Shown here: positions 54,160 to 64,000 of the stretch, one piece after another
How positions within the stretch are numbered: position 1 is the stretch's first letter
Layout of the letters: each line of letters begins with the position of its first letter
Assembly (NCBI GenBank): GCA_902728285.1
Contig: CACVBU010001102.1
Span: forward strand, 2,188,335-2,252,334
Source of the DNA: Clytia hemisphaerica
Lineage: Eukaryota; Cnidaria; Hydrozoa; Leptothecata; Clytiidae
DNA: 64,000 bases
Direction of reading: 5' to 3'
The notes under the pieces: model-generated
The model's input: only the letters and a program-made list of their open reading frames with translations
What the model was told of the DNA's origin: nothing
The model's database searches: none
Program-made: the position numbers and the translations under genes

Positions 54160-54660
54160 GACTGTGGTGGTGGTAACGCACCCCGTAGTGTCATTTCATT
54201 TCAATCTCACGCCCCCCCGCTTTTATAAGCAAACTAACAAAATCGTATGAGAGATTATTCTAAGATTGAAGGTGTATATTATAAACAAAATAATTAAGTG
54301 TGGGAAAAGGTGGGGATTCGACTGGATTCGAAAGTGCTAAATCAACAAAGAACTTTTGACTATTGAGAAAGTTTCTTTTAATTCTTAAACGATTAAAACG
54401 CTTAAACAGTCCCACTACTCGGATACAAGAGTGTTGGTGATATTGCAGATATTGTGATGTGTGGTGTCACTCATCCCGTTCTGCACCTGCGATGAGCTAT
54501 ATGCTCTCCCGCGCAGTTCGAGTGTCATCACTATGCATCATGGTATCTGTGTCTCGCGTGCACAGAACCAGCGGTGTCTGGACAGCGCTAAGCGTTCCAA
54601 CTTGAAAAAGGAAGAATTCCTAACTCGTAAGGAGTAGGACCCATCGTAGAGGTATAAAGA
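54160..54660. other. GC-richer stretch, nature unknown
   Basis: Includes GTGGTGGTGGTAACGCACCC, a C-run, and 54410-54610 with many short CG-containing words (CTCCCGCGCAGTTCGAG, CTCGCGTGCACAG). No open frame over 60 codons, no pol III boxes. Could be the edge of a retroelement, a non-coding RNA gene or a regulatory region. I cannot decide. Confidence 0.25.
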
Positions 54661-55806
54661 AAGACAGGAGATGAATTTGTCGGTAATTGGTCGTTAAAGT
54701 CTTTTGATTTCTTTTATGTAATAAATTAAAAGAAATTCTAGGCTCGCACGATGAAATACGACTTTTTAGTAGAACTCAAGTTTGCTCTGAACATTCTTAC
54801 TATCAGCATCGAAGATTTCTAGCCTTCTAATATACGAGAATAAAATAAAATTTAGCTCCACGAAATAAGTTTGTGTTCAATTTTGTCATCCATTAAATTT
54901 TGTTTTGAAAAGATATTTTCTCCAGCCAGAAAGTAAAAAGTTCTTTATAGGCACACACAATTTCAGACCCAATTTGTAGACAAAAAGTCGCTGGAGAATT
55001 TTGGAGGAAAGTATTAAGCAATAGAGTTCACCTTGAAGAAAATGTTGATCGAAAAATCTTGTCATTTGATGAAGGATTGCAAAGTTTACAGGCCATTTTT
55101 TAATCCAAACATTTTCTTACACCAATGTCAGAAACAATGAATCTCGTCTCATCTTATTTCCAACACTTAAGTTAGCCAATAAGATTTCACCTATCAACAA
55201 AAGAGCTCATTAAAAATGCACGATATATGAGATTATGAGCATGCATACCTCGTAATTTTTTTAATCGTAGGGCGAGCATGGTTACAATAGCATACTTCTC
55301 CTGTTTCTTTATACCTCCATGGACCCATTGACCAGTGGGGAGGGCTCATATCATAAGTCTATAAAGTTTCTGGCAAGCCATGATCCCTTCATCAGTCCAA
55401 TATGGCTCTAAAGTTAAAAGCAATAGAAACTCAACGACAGGAATGTCAAAACATACGAAACACGAGGCTGGAGAAGAAATGCCGAGGTGGCCGACTGTGT
55501 TAAGCCTTTAAACCTTAACAACCATTCGAGCTTACTTAATTTCAAATTTTATCAATTAAGTATGTAAAAATCTCAAAAAATGATAAATATAGTAGGATTC
55601 AGTTATTTATAGGTCGTGTTTACATGGCCCCCATGTACGCAAACATGACAAACAACAAATTAATTCTAAACAAAGAGAATGTTAATTTAGCAAAACAACA
55701 TACTTAGATGACATCCTAACTATTAGCAAAATGAATTTAAGTTATTCACTGTTTTCTAAGGGACTAAAAGTTTATAATTAATGTAGAAAGACCTGTGATA
55801 TCAAAT
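54661..55806. other. intergenic, no gene recognised
   Basis: AT-rich. No gene or repeat recognised. Confidence 0.5.
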
Positions 55807-56128
55807 ACACCCCTGTCTCAGTGCCCCGGTGGCATGATTTCAGTACATGATTTTTTTCAGTACATGGTTTCAGTACATGATTTTTTCCTACGTCACTGCA
55901 GTAATCAAATTTTTATTGCACTCATTTGTGAATTGAGATATAAATTGAATAAAGACAACGACAATAAAAAACAGTTCTTGAATTCCCAAGCCATTTAGGA
56001 TGATTACAAATGAGTGCAATAAAAATTTGATTACTGCAGTGACGTAGGAAAAAATCATGTACTGAAACCATGTACTGAAAAAAATCATGTACTGAAATCA
56101 TGCCACCGGGGCACTGAGACAGGGGTGT
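55807..56128. mobile_element. 322-bp hairpin element with perfect 123-bp arms
   Basis: Arms 55807-55929 and 56006-56128 are identical inverted repeats over all 123 positions as read. TCAAAT flanks both sides (55801-55806, 56129-56134) as a target duplication. Starts ACACCCCTGTCTCAGTGCCC. The spacer is 76 bp. Each arm carries three TTCAGTACATG motifs. Both overlapping short frames are readings of the arms. Confidence 0.95.
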
Positions 56129-56134
56129 TCAAAT

Positions 56135-58106
56135 TTTTTGTAGTATCAAATTATAGAACCAGAGGTCTTAAAATTTGTTGTTTCGATACCTGTACGATTT
56201 TAGACTGGGTGAAGTTATGGGTGTAAATAAATTCTTGGACAGGAAAATTGTTTTAAAAATTAAACAACCTGTTGAATGCAGGATTTGAAGAACGTCATTT
56301 TAAGGTGTCTTGAACTATTTGCCCAACTTCCTCCCCTTTCGGCACCTTTCGATCAAAAATTTGGAGAAATTCTTTATGCTCTGTCAGCATATTTTGTCAC
56401 AAAAAGAATATCTTTAAATTCACTGATTGGTAGAAACCCTAAAATGATTTACTTTTAGGGTGTCTGCCGATGAATAACTTTGAATCTGATAAGTCTTAAA
56501 ATCGTGGATTGACTATAACAGTAACGGTTAAAAGGTTTTGAAATATTGAGCTGAGCCAAACAAGGTTTTTCATTACACAGAGTCTATAAAGCTTCAGATC
56601 TAACCATTGACTATCGAGTACAACCTCCAGAAGTTTAACCTTTAAGTAACTCACATCCTATTAATTGAATTTCACATATCTTTCGATCATCATAACAAAT
56701 TCCTAGGATATTCAAGATGTTTGGACCAGCAGGGAAAATAATGACGTCATTGAGAAGGCGACAAATCAATATATTTTAATATGATAATCCAAAAAGCCTC
56801 TTTGATTAGGAGCAAAAAGTTCAAAAGATATAACACAGTTCCTGTTGCTTTACTTTAAGCTGGACAAAAATAGAAGAAGATCAGACCGTGTAAAATGTGT
56901 TATTCGTACCATTTTTGTCTATCCGACCTGGAGGCCAAGTAAAGCAATATTTCAGCCTATTTTTTTCGGCATATGAAAGTCTAAGATTGACTTTGGAAGC
57001 AGTTAAAATTTGGCAAAGATGAAATGCTTTACAGAAAATTCGTTTGAAGGAAACTATAATAGCTCAATGCACCCCAAAATGATAAAAAAGAGTACAACGT
57101 ATGTTCAGTCACTAGTCAATAATTTCACCATACACTCTTTTTTTAGCATACTTCGGCTCAAATTCGGTGATCATACCTCAAAGCAAAAATGAAAAAAAAT
57201 TCGTGCAGCTTTTCTAAAACGATGACCTTTTTAGGGTTACTTTTAAAGCTGTTTGAGCTTTCTTAGACCAAAGATTTTCGCCTACGGCGCCAAATTACAA
57301 AGAAAACTTTCATTGTTTGAGCCGAATCAATGTTCCGACATAGAAATTAGAAATTTTCATGAACCTAAAGAATATCAACAAATCGAAGTCTAAGCATATA
57401 AATAAGCATGAATCCATTAATTAAGGTTGAAAATGAGATTTTACCAATCATATTGGACCTCAAGCCTTGGTTACCCCCCCCCCACAAAGACCCCAAAGAA
57501 GTTGCCATCTTCCCTCCTATAAAAAGGGAGTGATAATGGACAAATATTCTTCAAATACAAATCTCAGTTATTCTTATAAGTAGTCAAAATGCGTCTAAGG
57601 GTCCAATTGTAGTTTTGAGACCCCACCCAGAAATATTTCATATTATAACAAACGCCTCCAATCGTATAAGAATGACAATGAAAATTTAAATTGAATTAAA
57701 AACATTAATTTTATCATATTCAAAGATTGATCCAAAAAAACACCAAAAATTAAGCCATTATACATGTAACAGTAGCTGAAACCATAAACTGATCCAGGTT
57801 AAACTAACAATGTTGTTTAATGACAGATTAACGATGTACCAAAAAATCAACACATACACGTTTTTTATTAGAACAAACTAGTATTTATTAAAAAACTTCA
57901 AAAAGGTCCCACCAGACCCTTGAGAATTTTACAGTTTTACTACCTTTGTCTTTTTTATCTTTTAACGATCTTTTAATAATTATCCATCACATGTTTTAAT
58001 CACTTTTTAATGAATCAGAATTTTTTTCTTGTACATAAATTTCTTTTCAACACTGTTTTTAGTCACATCTGACGATTGTACGTAAGTGCATGAAACTTTT
58101 AAAAAA
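56135..58106. other. intergenic with partial MITE, no gene
   Basis: At 57862-57890 a fragment of the AAGAACA/ACGTGT MITE (ACACGTTTTTTATTAGAAC). A C-run at 57474-57483. Short frames at 56276 and 57010 without domains. Confidence 0.45.
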
Positions 58107-59110
58107 AAAGTCTGTCCAGATATAATTGGCAGTGGAAACAAGAATGCCTGTAACTTTTAATAGCCAAATACAATTCCAAAATTTTTTTTAGCTTGTTTTA
58201 GAAAATCAAAAGTGCTATATTTGAATGTATTTATGGTTGAAAAATTCGCGATTTTTAGCGGTTAAATTTGCGATTGCAAAAATTGAGCTTTTTTTCTACT
58301 CATCCTATAACTTTCATTTTTACACCAGTGGTAAATCAGCCTTAGGTAAAGAAGGTTGTCAAATTTCAAAGCAAACAGAAAAGTCCTTCGGAAGATATGG
58401 GACCCGAAATACCCCTTGGTAGCACTTTTCTGTGAAATATCAAATCTCAAATTTATTACTAAAAACGGGGGTAGTGATATATTGATAAAATAGTTTTTCG
58501 ATCATAACACATTTTACGATCTCTTTAATGACCTCATAGCCAAACTGTGTTTAGTGTTTTGGGAGTTAGCAAAGTTCTTTAATGACTTAAAAATAACAAA
58601 GGCAATATAAGTTCATGCTTATCTTTTCAATAAAAACAATTATACTGTGATTTCACTTCTTTTCGAAATAATACCAATAATATCAATGCACCAACACTTA
58701 ACACTTTCCAACTTTTAATTGCACTGTTCAAAAATAAAAACATAACCCCCGTTTTTAGTAATATGTTGGAGATTTGATATTTCACACAAAAGTGCTACCA
58801 AGGGGTATTTCGGGTCCCATATCTTCCGAAGGACTTTTCTGTTTGCTTTGAAATTTGACAACCTTCTTTACCTAAGGCTGATTTACCACTGGTGTAAAAA
58901 TGAAAGTTATAGTATGAGTAGAAAAAAAGTACAATTTTTACAACCGCAAATTTAACTGCTAAAAATAGCGAATTTTTCAACCAAAAATACATTCAAATAT
59001 AGCGCTTTTGATTCTCTAAAACAAGCAAAAAAAATTTCCATAATTATATTTGACAATCAAAAGTTACAGGCATTCTTGTTTCCACTGCCAATTATATCTG
59101 GACAGACTTT
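58107..59110. mobile_element. 1.0-kb fold-back element
   Basis: Arms of about 370 bp: left 58107-58475, right 58742-59110, inverted, with AAAGTCTGTCCAGATATAAT at the tips and CAGCCTTAGGTAAAGAAGG, AGATATGGGACCCGAAATAC inside. The mirror frames at 58225 (+) and 58795 (-) encode nearly the same 65 residues, showing the arms diverge little. Confidence 0.92.
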
Positions 59111-59211
59111 AGTTATGTTTTTAACATTTTGATTTTTGGAAAATACATATTTATGAAGCACTACAACTGTATTGTGCACTCTTTGGATGTTTGCTACGCA
59201 TTATTCATTGA

Positions 59212-59440
59212 TAGAACAAACTATATAAGAACATAGGGCTAAAATGTTAAGAACAAGTTAAGAACATTTAAAGGCTTTGTGGACTCTAAAACACCCGATT
59301 TTTTAGGAAAATTGACAAAAACACTCACAAAATGGTGAAAATAAAAACATATTAAGATCATTTTTAGGTTTGAAACTCAAAAAGTTAAGAACATCCGAAG
59401 GCTTCAAAAATATTGGATGTTCTTATGAAAAAAAACGTGT
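59212..59440. mobile_element. MITE of the AAGAACA/ACGTGT family
   Basis: AGAACAAACTATATAAGAAC at the left to GGATGTTCTTATGAAAAAAA then ACGTGT at the right; full reverse-orientation copy. Confidence 0.85.
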
Positions 59441-59622
59441 ATCTAGATAATTAAACAAAAGCAACTCCCTAATTATGTTGCTCGATAGAGGATAGAGTAG
59501 TAGTAGAAGTAATTTTAGAACATCATGGTAGCATTAAATACGCATAAACTAGAAGGCACTCGTGCTAGATTATAGCACTAACCTTTATATATCCACAAGT
59601 CTGTGCACCTGAAGAACATACC

Positions 59623-60060
59623 TTATTGGTATTATAGTTCGCGTGTTACAAAATTTCGCGGGTATTTAATTTCGCGATTTTTTAATACCGTTTGAATTTT
59701 TCAAAAATACAAAATTGTGAAATTAAATACACGCGAAAAATTATCAAAATAGGTCGAAAATCGAAAATACTTATTTGTTACACAAGTATGGACATGCACT
59801 TAGTTACTATTTTTGTCACTAGTTTTGTTACTATTTTTGGTATGTTTACACCCAATACGTTGTGTTTCAAGCGAAATCAGTCATTTTCTTTCTTTTTCCC
59901 AATCTTTGAAAATGCCCAATTTAGTGAAACGCAAAATTTAATACATGCGAAAATTCCCAGAAACTGGCAATCGCGAAATTTAGTACACGCGAGAAACGTT
60001 TCCTCGAAAAAATTTCGCGAATCGCGAAATTTTGTAACACGCGAAATATAATACTAATAA
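59623..60060. mobile_element. MITE of the TTTCGCGG family
   Basis: TTATTGGTATTATAGTTCGCG at the left and CGCGAAATATAATACTAATAA at the right are inverted repeats, each followed inward by GTTACAAAATTTCGCG. GCGAAATTT-type motifs recur about ten times. The plus frame 59692-60051 lies inside. Confidence 0.85.
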
Positions 60061-61429
60061 ACCAGCCGAGGCTGGAAAGTCAGCCAATATAGCTAGATTA
60101 TTAGTTGGATAGCTTGTAAAGAAGTTAAGTAGCTGCGATGGAAGGAAGGACTAGATGCACAAAGAATCAAGCGAAATTGGAAAATTTTAAGAGCTAAAAA
60201 CCACATTTTGCTTAAAAATGTTTGTCCAGGTTACTCAAAACTCCTAGTAGTTAGATTGAGTAGAAAATGAACATTCCGTATGTTAAGCATTTAAATTCAA
60301 CTTTTAACATTTTTGAAGATAAAGTAAAAATCTAGGGACAAATTACAAATTACAAAATTTTAGATATGTCCTGTTATAAACCTGTACAAAGATTTTTTCA
60401 AAAAAATCAAATAGACGAATCATTTACATTTATAAATACAAGTAGTTTTCTTTTTGAATAATAGTTCATTAAATTTATGCCAGTAGCATGTTTACAATAA
60501 CCAAGCAAAACAAAACAATATAATTTTTAAAATATGCATGATACAGTAATTATGCATGGCTGTATCATTGTTTTTATGCTGGAGTACATAATTATTCAAC
60601 ATGGCTGCCTCTTTAAAAAAAGGTCTATACCTGACCAAATTCTAATAACACTTTGTCACAATTCTTCAGGTGCTCCTACTAGAAATTCACACTCTAGAAA
60701 TTGTAACTGGCTGCCATTAACAATTAAGCTAGTCACATACTCCAGAAAAACACAATTTGCCTCAAAAACTTTGCGACAAGTAGTTCAGTCTCTATAAAAT
60801 TTCAACAGAAACTGTATTTTAGTAAGGTAGGTTACCCTTTTATGGACACCCCCTATTATGGACAAACCCTTCTAAAAGATTACAGTACACGTAGTGTTCA
60901 TATTATATCATGATAATTTGTATAAAAATTTTATTTTTTTATTTTTGATATAAAATAAGCAAAAAAGTAAAAATCAGACAGAAAATGTAGAGAAAAAAAA
61001 TTGACATTATAAACTTTGAAATAATGGACTTGTGGATCTGTATTGTCTTTTAACAGCATCAAAGTAATTTATTTGACTAATGATTGGTGATGAAATTATG
61101 GTAAAATAGTGTTTCAAGTGGGCGGGTCCACCCATTCTCTAACATGGATGTTTGTTACCTATTATGAACAGGTGGGTGTTTCCAACCAAAAAAGCCCAAA
61201 ACATGCGCCTAGGTCACAAAACACAATCTGCGTCCAGATGTGTGAACAATAAAAAAATAATTTGTGATGGTCGTCATTTTATCCAGTGTTCTGGCGGCAA
61301 TCAAATATATGTTTCGTTCGTGTCAAAAATCTTCATAAAATAGAGTCAGTCAGTCGGTCGGTAGTAAATCTAGTCAGGTTTTTAGGAAAATGGTTTCAAA
61401 GTTTAGTTTTTAATATTTATTCGCTCGCT
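60061..61429. other. intergenic, no gene recognised
   Basis: AT-rich. Short frames at 60534 and 61152 have no domain features. Confidence 0.5.
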
Positions 61430-61750
61430 TGATGAAAAATTCTGACAATTTTCTGACTCCTCCAGCATTTTTGTCTGCCAAGTTGGTTGGATTGGTTGGC
61501 CGACGCAAACAGCCGGCGCGAACAGGACATATTTTTGATTGTCTCCCTCTGCTGTTGTTGTAGCCAAACACGCCAGTGCAGTATGGATTCCACAAAATCT
61601 CGCGTCGAAGATATTTTTCCGTACAGCAAGCCTCACGCCAAGCAAAATTTCTTTTGTACCAACATTCAATTTTTAATAAGGGTGCAAGATGGGAAAAGAG
61701 GTGCATGCGCCAACATAATTAATAAATTGACGCAAGCGTAAGCGAGCAAA
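61430..61750. other. GC-richer segment with ends TCGCTCGCTTG / CGTAAGCGAGC
   Basis: TTCGCTCGCTTGATG at 61423 and CAAGCGTAAGCGAGCAAAAG at 61734 are partly inverted. Four or five overlapping open frames on both strands of about 70-98 codons exist because the segment is GC-richer. None has a recognisable domain. Possibly a non-autonomous element or a promoter-like island. Confidence 0.3.
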
Positions 61751-61901
61751 AGCAAATTTAACCAAAATGAAAGCTAAAAATCAATGAATTATTGAGTCAT
61801 TCACGCCGAGCTGGAATTATTACTTTACACCAACTGAAAATCAAACAATCTTTGTAAGTACCCTTAAACCAATGTGTCAAAAACGTTTCAGTTGCACGTT
61901 A

Positions 61902-62148
61902 GGTGCCGTAGTATAGTGGTAGTCGACCTTGGCTTCTGTGCAGGCGGCCAGGGTTCGATTCCCACTCACGGCAGTTCACTTGGCAAGTGAACGTTCCTTC
62001 GCCCGGGTCAACCCATGCCATGTGAGGGGAATTGGGTAGTCAGTTCATGGTGCTGACGAGACGCTCATTAGTAAGCGTCTATAGTTGCGAGAATAGGCCT
62101 CTAAAGCCTCCTGCAACTCAACCAAATAGAAATAGAAAAATAGAAATA
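61902..62148 (+). mobile_element. tRNA-derived SINE, full length
   Basis: tRNA-like head with A box TAGTATAGTGG and B box GGTTCGATTCC, ending ACTCACGGCA; then an inverted TTCACTTGGCAAGTGAA; core CCTTCGCCCGGGTCAACCCA ... GGGGAATTGGGTAGTCAG; tail CTCAACCAAATAGAA with AATAGAAA repeats. Best-preserved of three copies. Confidence 0.92.
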
Positions 62149-63212
62149 TACTTTACACGAAATCCATGCTGGCAAATACGTCCAAGTCCAAAAACATGAT
62201 TGCATCCTGTCTTTATCAAATTTAGACAGTAGCTGTACTTTTTTATACTTTATCATATTCCAATAACATTATAACATGATCAATTCCACCTACAGCTAGA
62301 GGCAAACAGGAAAAATATGTTTATTTATTTATGCAAAAAGCAGAAATTCTTAAAAATAACAAAAACTTGAGCAAATTGCTAAACCTTCAACAAATATAAA
62401 AAAGAATCCCCTTGATGAAAATCATGTGTTTGATTTGCCAAGTTTCAAAGTCATTATAAAAAAGATATGACAGAAATTGAAGCTTGCAACATGCATTTTA
62501 CTTCCTGCATTTACACTGAAAACACTGAGCAGTTTAAACCGCCATCTTGAAACACCACATCTGTTTTCTAAAAACAACACACGCTAAAAGTACACTAAAA
62601 CTTAACCCGATCGGATATAAACTTTAGAAATCGGGGAAACACGGCTTACGTAATGAGCATATCGGGGTAACATGTTTTTTTCGATTTTGGTCTGATGATG
62701 ATGGGGAAAAAGCCTATTTGAATAATCAGCTGTTGGCTGACTAATAAGGTAGTAGCTCTCACCACCTCCACAATTTCAGGTTAGCTCAATTAGTAAATAA
62801 CAATTTACTTAACCCTTAACCTCGCGATGAACAACAAATTTACACCAAAATGTAACAAACAAGGTTTCTTTCTTCGAATAAAGGGCTAAAAGTTTTTATT
62901 GTTCGATGAATGAAGAAACGAAAAAGTGAAAAGTGAAAAGAAAAAAGTGGAAGAAAAATATGACAAAATATGACAAATCAAAAAACTAATTTCCTCATCA
63001 TGGACTTACAGACGGAAGCCGAATCAAAATGCATAGTGAAGAGTTTATCTTATTTTATTTGAAGCTACTCCTCCAGTCCTATTTTTCCTTTTTATTCAAA
63101 ATAACACAAAAATCGGAAGGAAGCAAGGAAAAATATTTTTGAGAAATTCAAAGGATAATATTTCTATAGTCATTTCCAAATTTGTACAATGTAGAAACAA
63201 AAAAAAAACTGA
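62149..63212. other. intergenic, no gene recognised
   Basis: AT-rich. No gene or repeat recognised. Confidence 0.5.
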
Positions 63213-63405
63213 TAGACCATTTCATGAATTACGTTACGAACATCACTTGCCTCGTTTTGAAATTATTGCCATGGTGATTAAAAATCTTAGCGGATTTTAT
63301 TAAAACTACTTCCTATTCATAAAAAAATTAAGAAACATCATCACCATGGTAATTGTTTGAATACGAGGCAAGTGATGTTCGTGACGTAATTTATGAAAAG
63401 GTCTA
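63213..63405. mobile_element. 193-bp palindromic MITE, TAGACC ends
   Basis: TAGACCATTTCATGAATTAC then GTTACGAACATCACTTGCCTC at the left; GAGGCAAGTGATGTTCGTG then ACGTAATTTATGAAAAGGTC then TA at the right. CACCATGG motifs near the centre continue the symmetry. Confidence 0.85.
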
Positions 63406-64000
63406 TTCAAGGATTTATTATACACTGGATATACAAGTAACAGATTTTTGCCGATTTCTCGTGTACTAGCTATGTCCGCAGTAATGATATTATTGTTCAC
63501 TCTCCTTCCCTCATTAAATGATTTTTCGAAGCATTTTATTGCATTTCTTATCGACAATCACTCATCCAATTCCCAAAAGAGACTTAAAACTTTCCTGTGA
63601 GAGTCAGATTCTTCCACTTAATTACTAATTATAAGTCGTTATGACGTTTCAAGCTGTGAGAAAGATGCAAAAGACGTGTTGTGTATAAGAAATTTAATGT
63701 TGACACCGGAAATTTTCAAACTTCAACCTCAAAAAAACCACCTTGCCACCACGTGCCTCCAAAAGATTTTCATACCACAGTGGAGCCAAGACACTCAAGT
63801 CTTATCTATGTTAATTTCAGCTCTTCTGGGGACAGTCTTGGAAATATATTTCCCATTAAAGATTTCGTGTCACTATAAGCATTTTGTCTGAATTTATTGC
63901 CTAATGATGTTTTTCTCACATTAGATTTTACAAATGTATCCAGCTTGGAATGCTAGCCTTACTTTCAAACTTTTTTTCAGCAAATGTACAAAAAGAAAGA
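63406..64000. other. window end, no gene recognised
   Basis: Two overlapping plus frames (63676-63891, 63681-63878) without domains. A pyrimidine tract plus CAG at 63980 could be an acceptor of an exon continuing past the window; unsupported. Confidence 0.35.

Noticed and set aside
58225-58992. Conserved 65-residue peptide encoded twice
   Set aside because: The two copies are the inverted arms of one fold-back element, not independent genes.
59692-60051. 119-codon plus frame
   Set aside because: Entirely within a MITE with inverted ends at 59623 and 60060; composition follows its repeated motifs.
61403-61741. Cysteine-containing frames around the 61.5-kb island
   Set aside because: No domain, five competing overlapping frames and no splice context; retained only as an unexplained region.

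Overview
The window is nuclear DNA from an animal, most likely a cnidarian or another early-branching marine invertebrate. The evidence is intron-split genes with canonical GT-AG junctions, secreted proteins built from several ShKT domains, a DIRS-type retrotransposon, tRNA-derived SINEs and a very dense population of palindromic non-autonomous DNA transposons. The sequence is AT-rich. The cnidarian call is an inference from the domain mix; nothing in the window fixes the species.

Three protein-coding genes can be supported. (1) A single-exon major facilitator transporter of the MFSD8/CLN7-like type lies on the minus strand at 7051-8358. (2) A nine-exon gene on the plus strand (18692-26711) encodes a 267-residue secreted protein with four ShKT modules. 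(3) A four-exon gene on the minus strand (33893-30576) encodes a 317-residue secreted protein with three ShKT modules and a threonine-rich linker. Genes 2 and 3 are paralogues arranged tail to tail about 3.9 kb apart. They share a signal-peptide exon, exclusively phase-1 introns, and an unusual composite module in which a vicinal-cysteine segment runs into a ShKT domain. I assembled both models by hand from splice sites and reading frame.

There is one good tRNA gene, tRNA-Arg(ACG), at 49315-49387. A decayed DIRS-like element (8551-11960) carries remnants of gag-like, reverse transcriptase and RNase H sequence. It has been hit by a 681-bp palindromic element and by a 98-bp fold-back element.

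The rest is mostly repeats. Recurrent families are: fold-backs starting CCCAGCTGGCACAC (six copies); pogo/Tigger-like MITEs with CAGTTGACGCTCTC ends (about ten copies); MITEs with AAGAACA/ACGTGT ends (about eight); MITEs rich in TTTCGCGG; MITEs starting TACCTTATCGGGG; elements starting CCGGGGGG with 9-10 bp target duplications; long hairpin elements of 0.3 to 1.65 kb; and a tRNA-derived SINE with a strongly conserved core (three copies). Two large minisatellites (3194-4250 and 45600-46752) appear to have grown from inside MITEs, and a (CGAA)n array fills 44262-44832. From about 34 kb to the end I find no protein-coding gene I can support.
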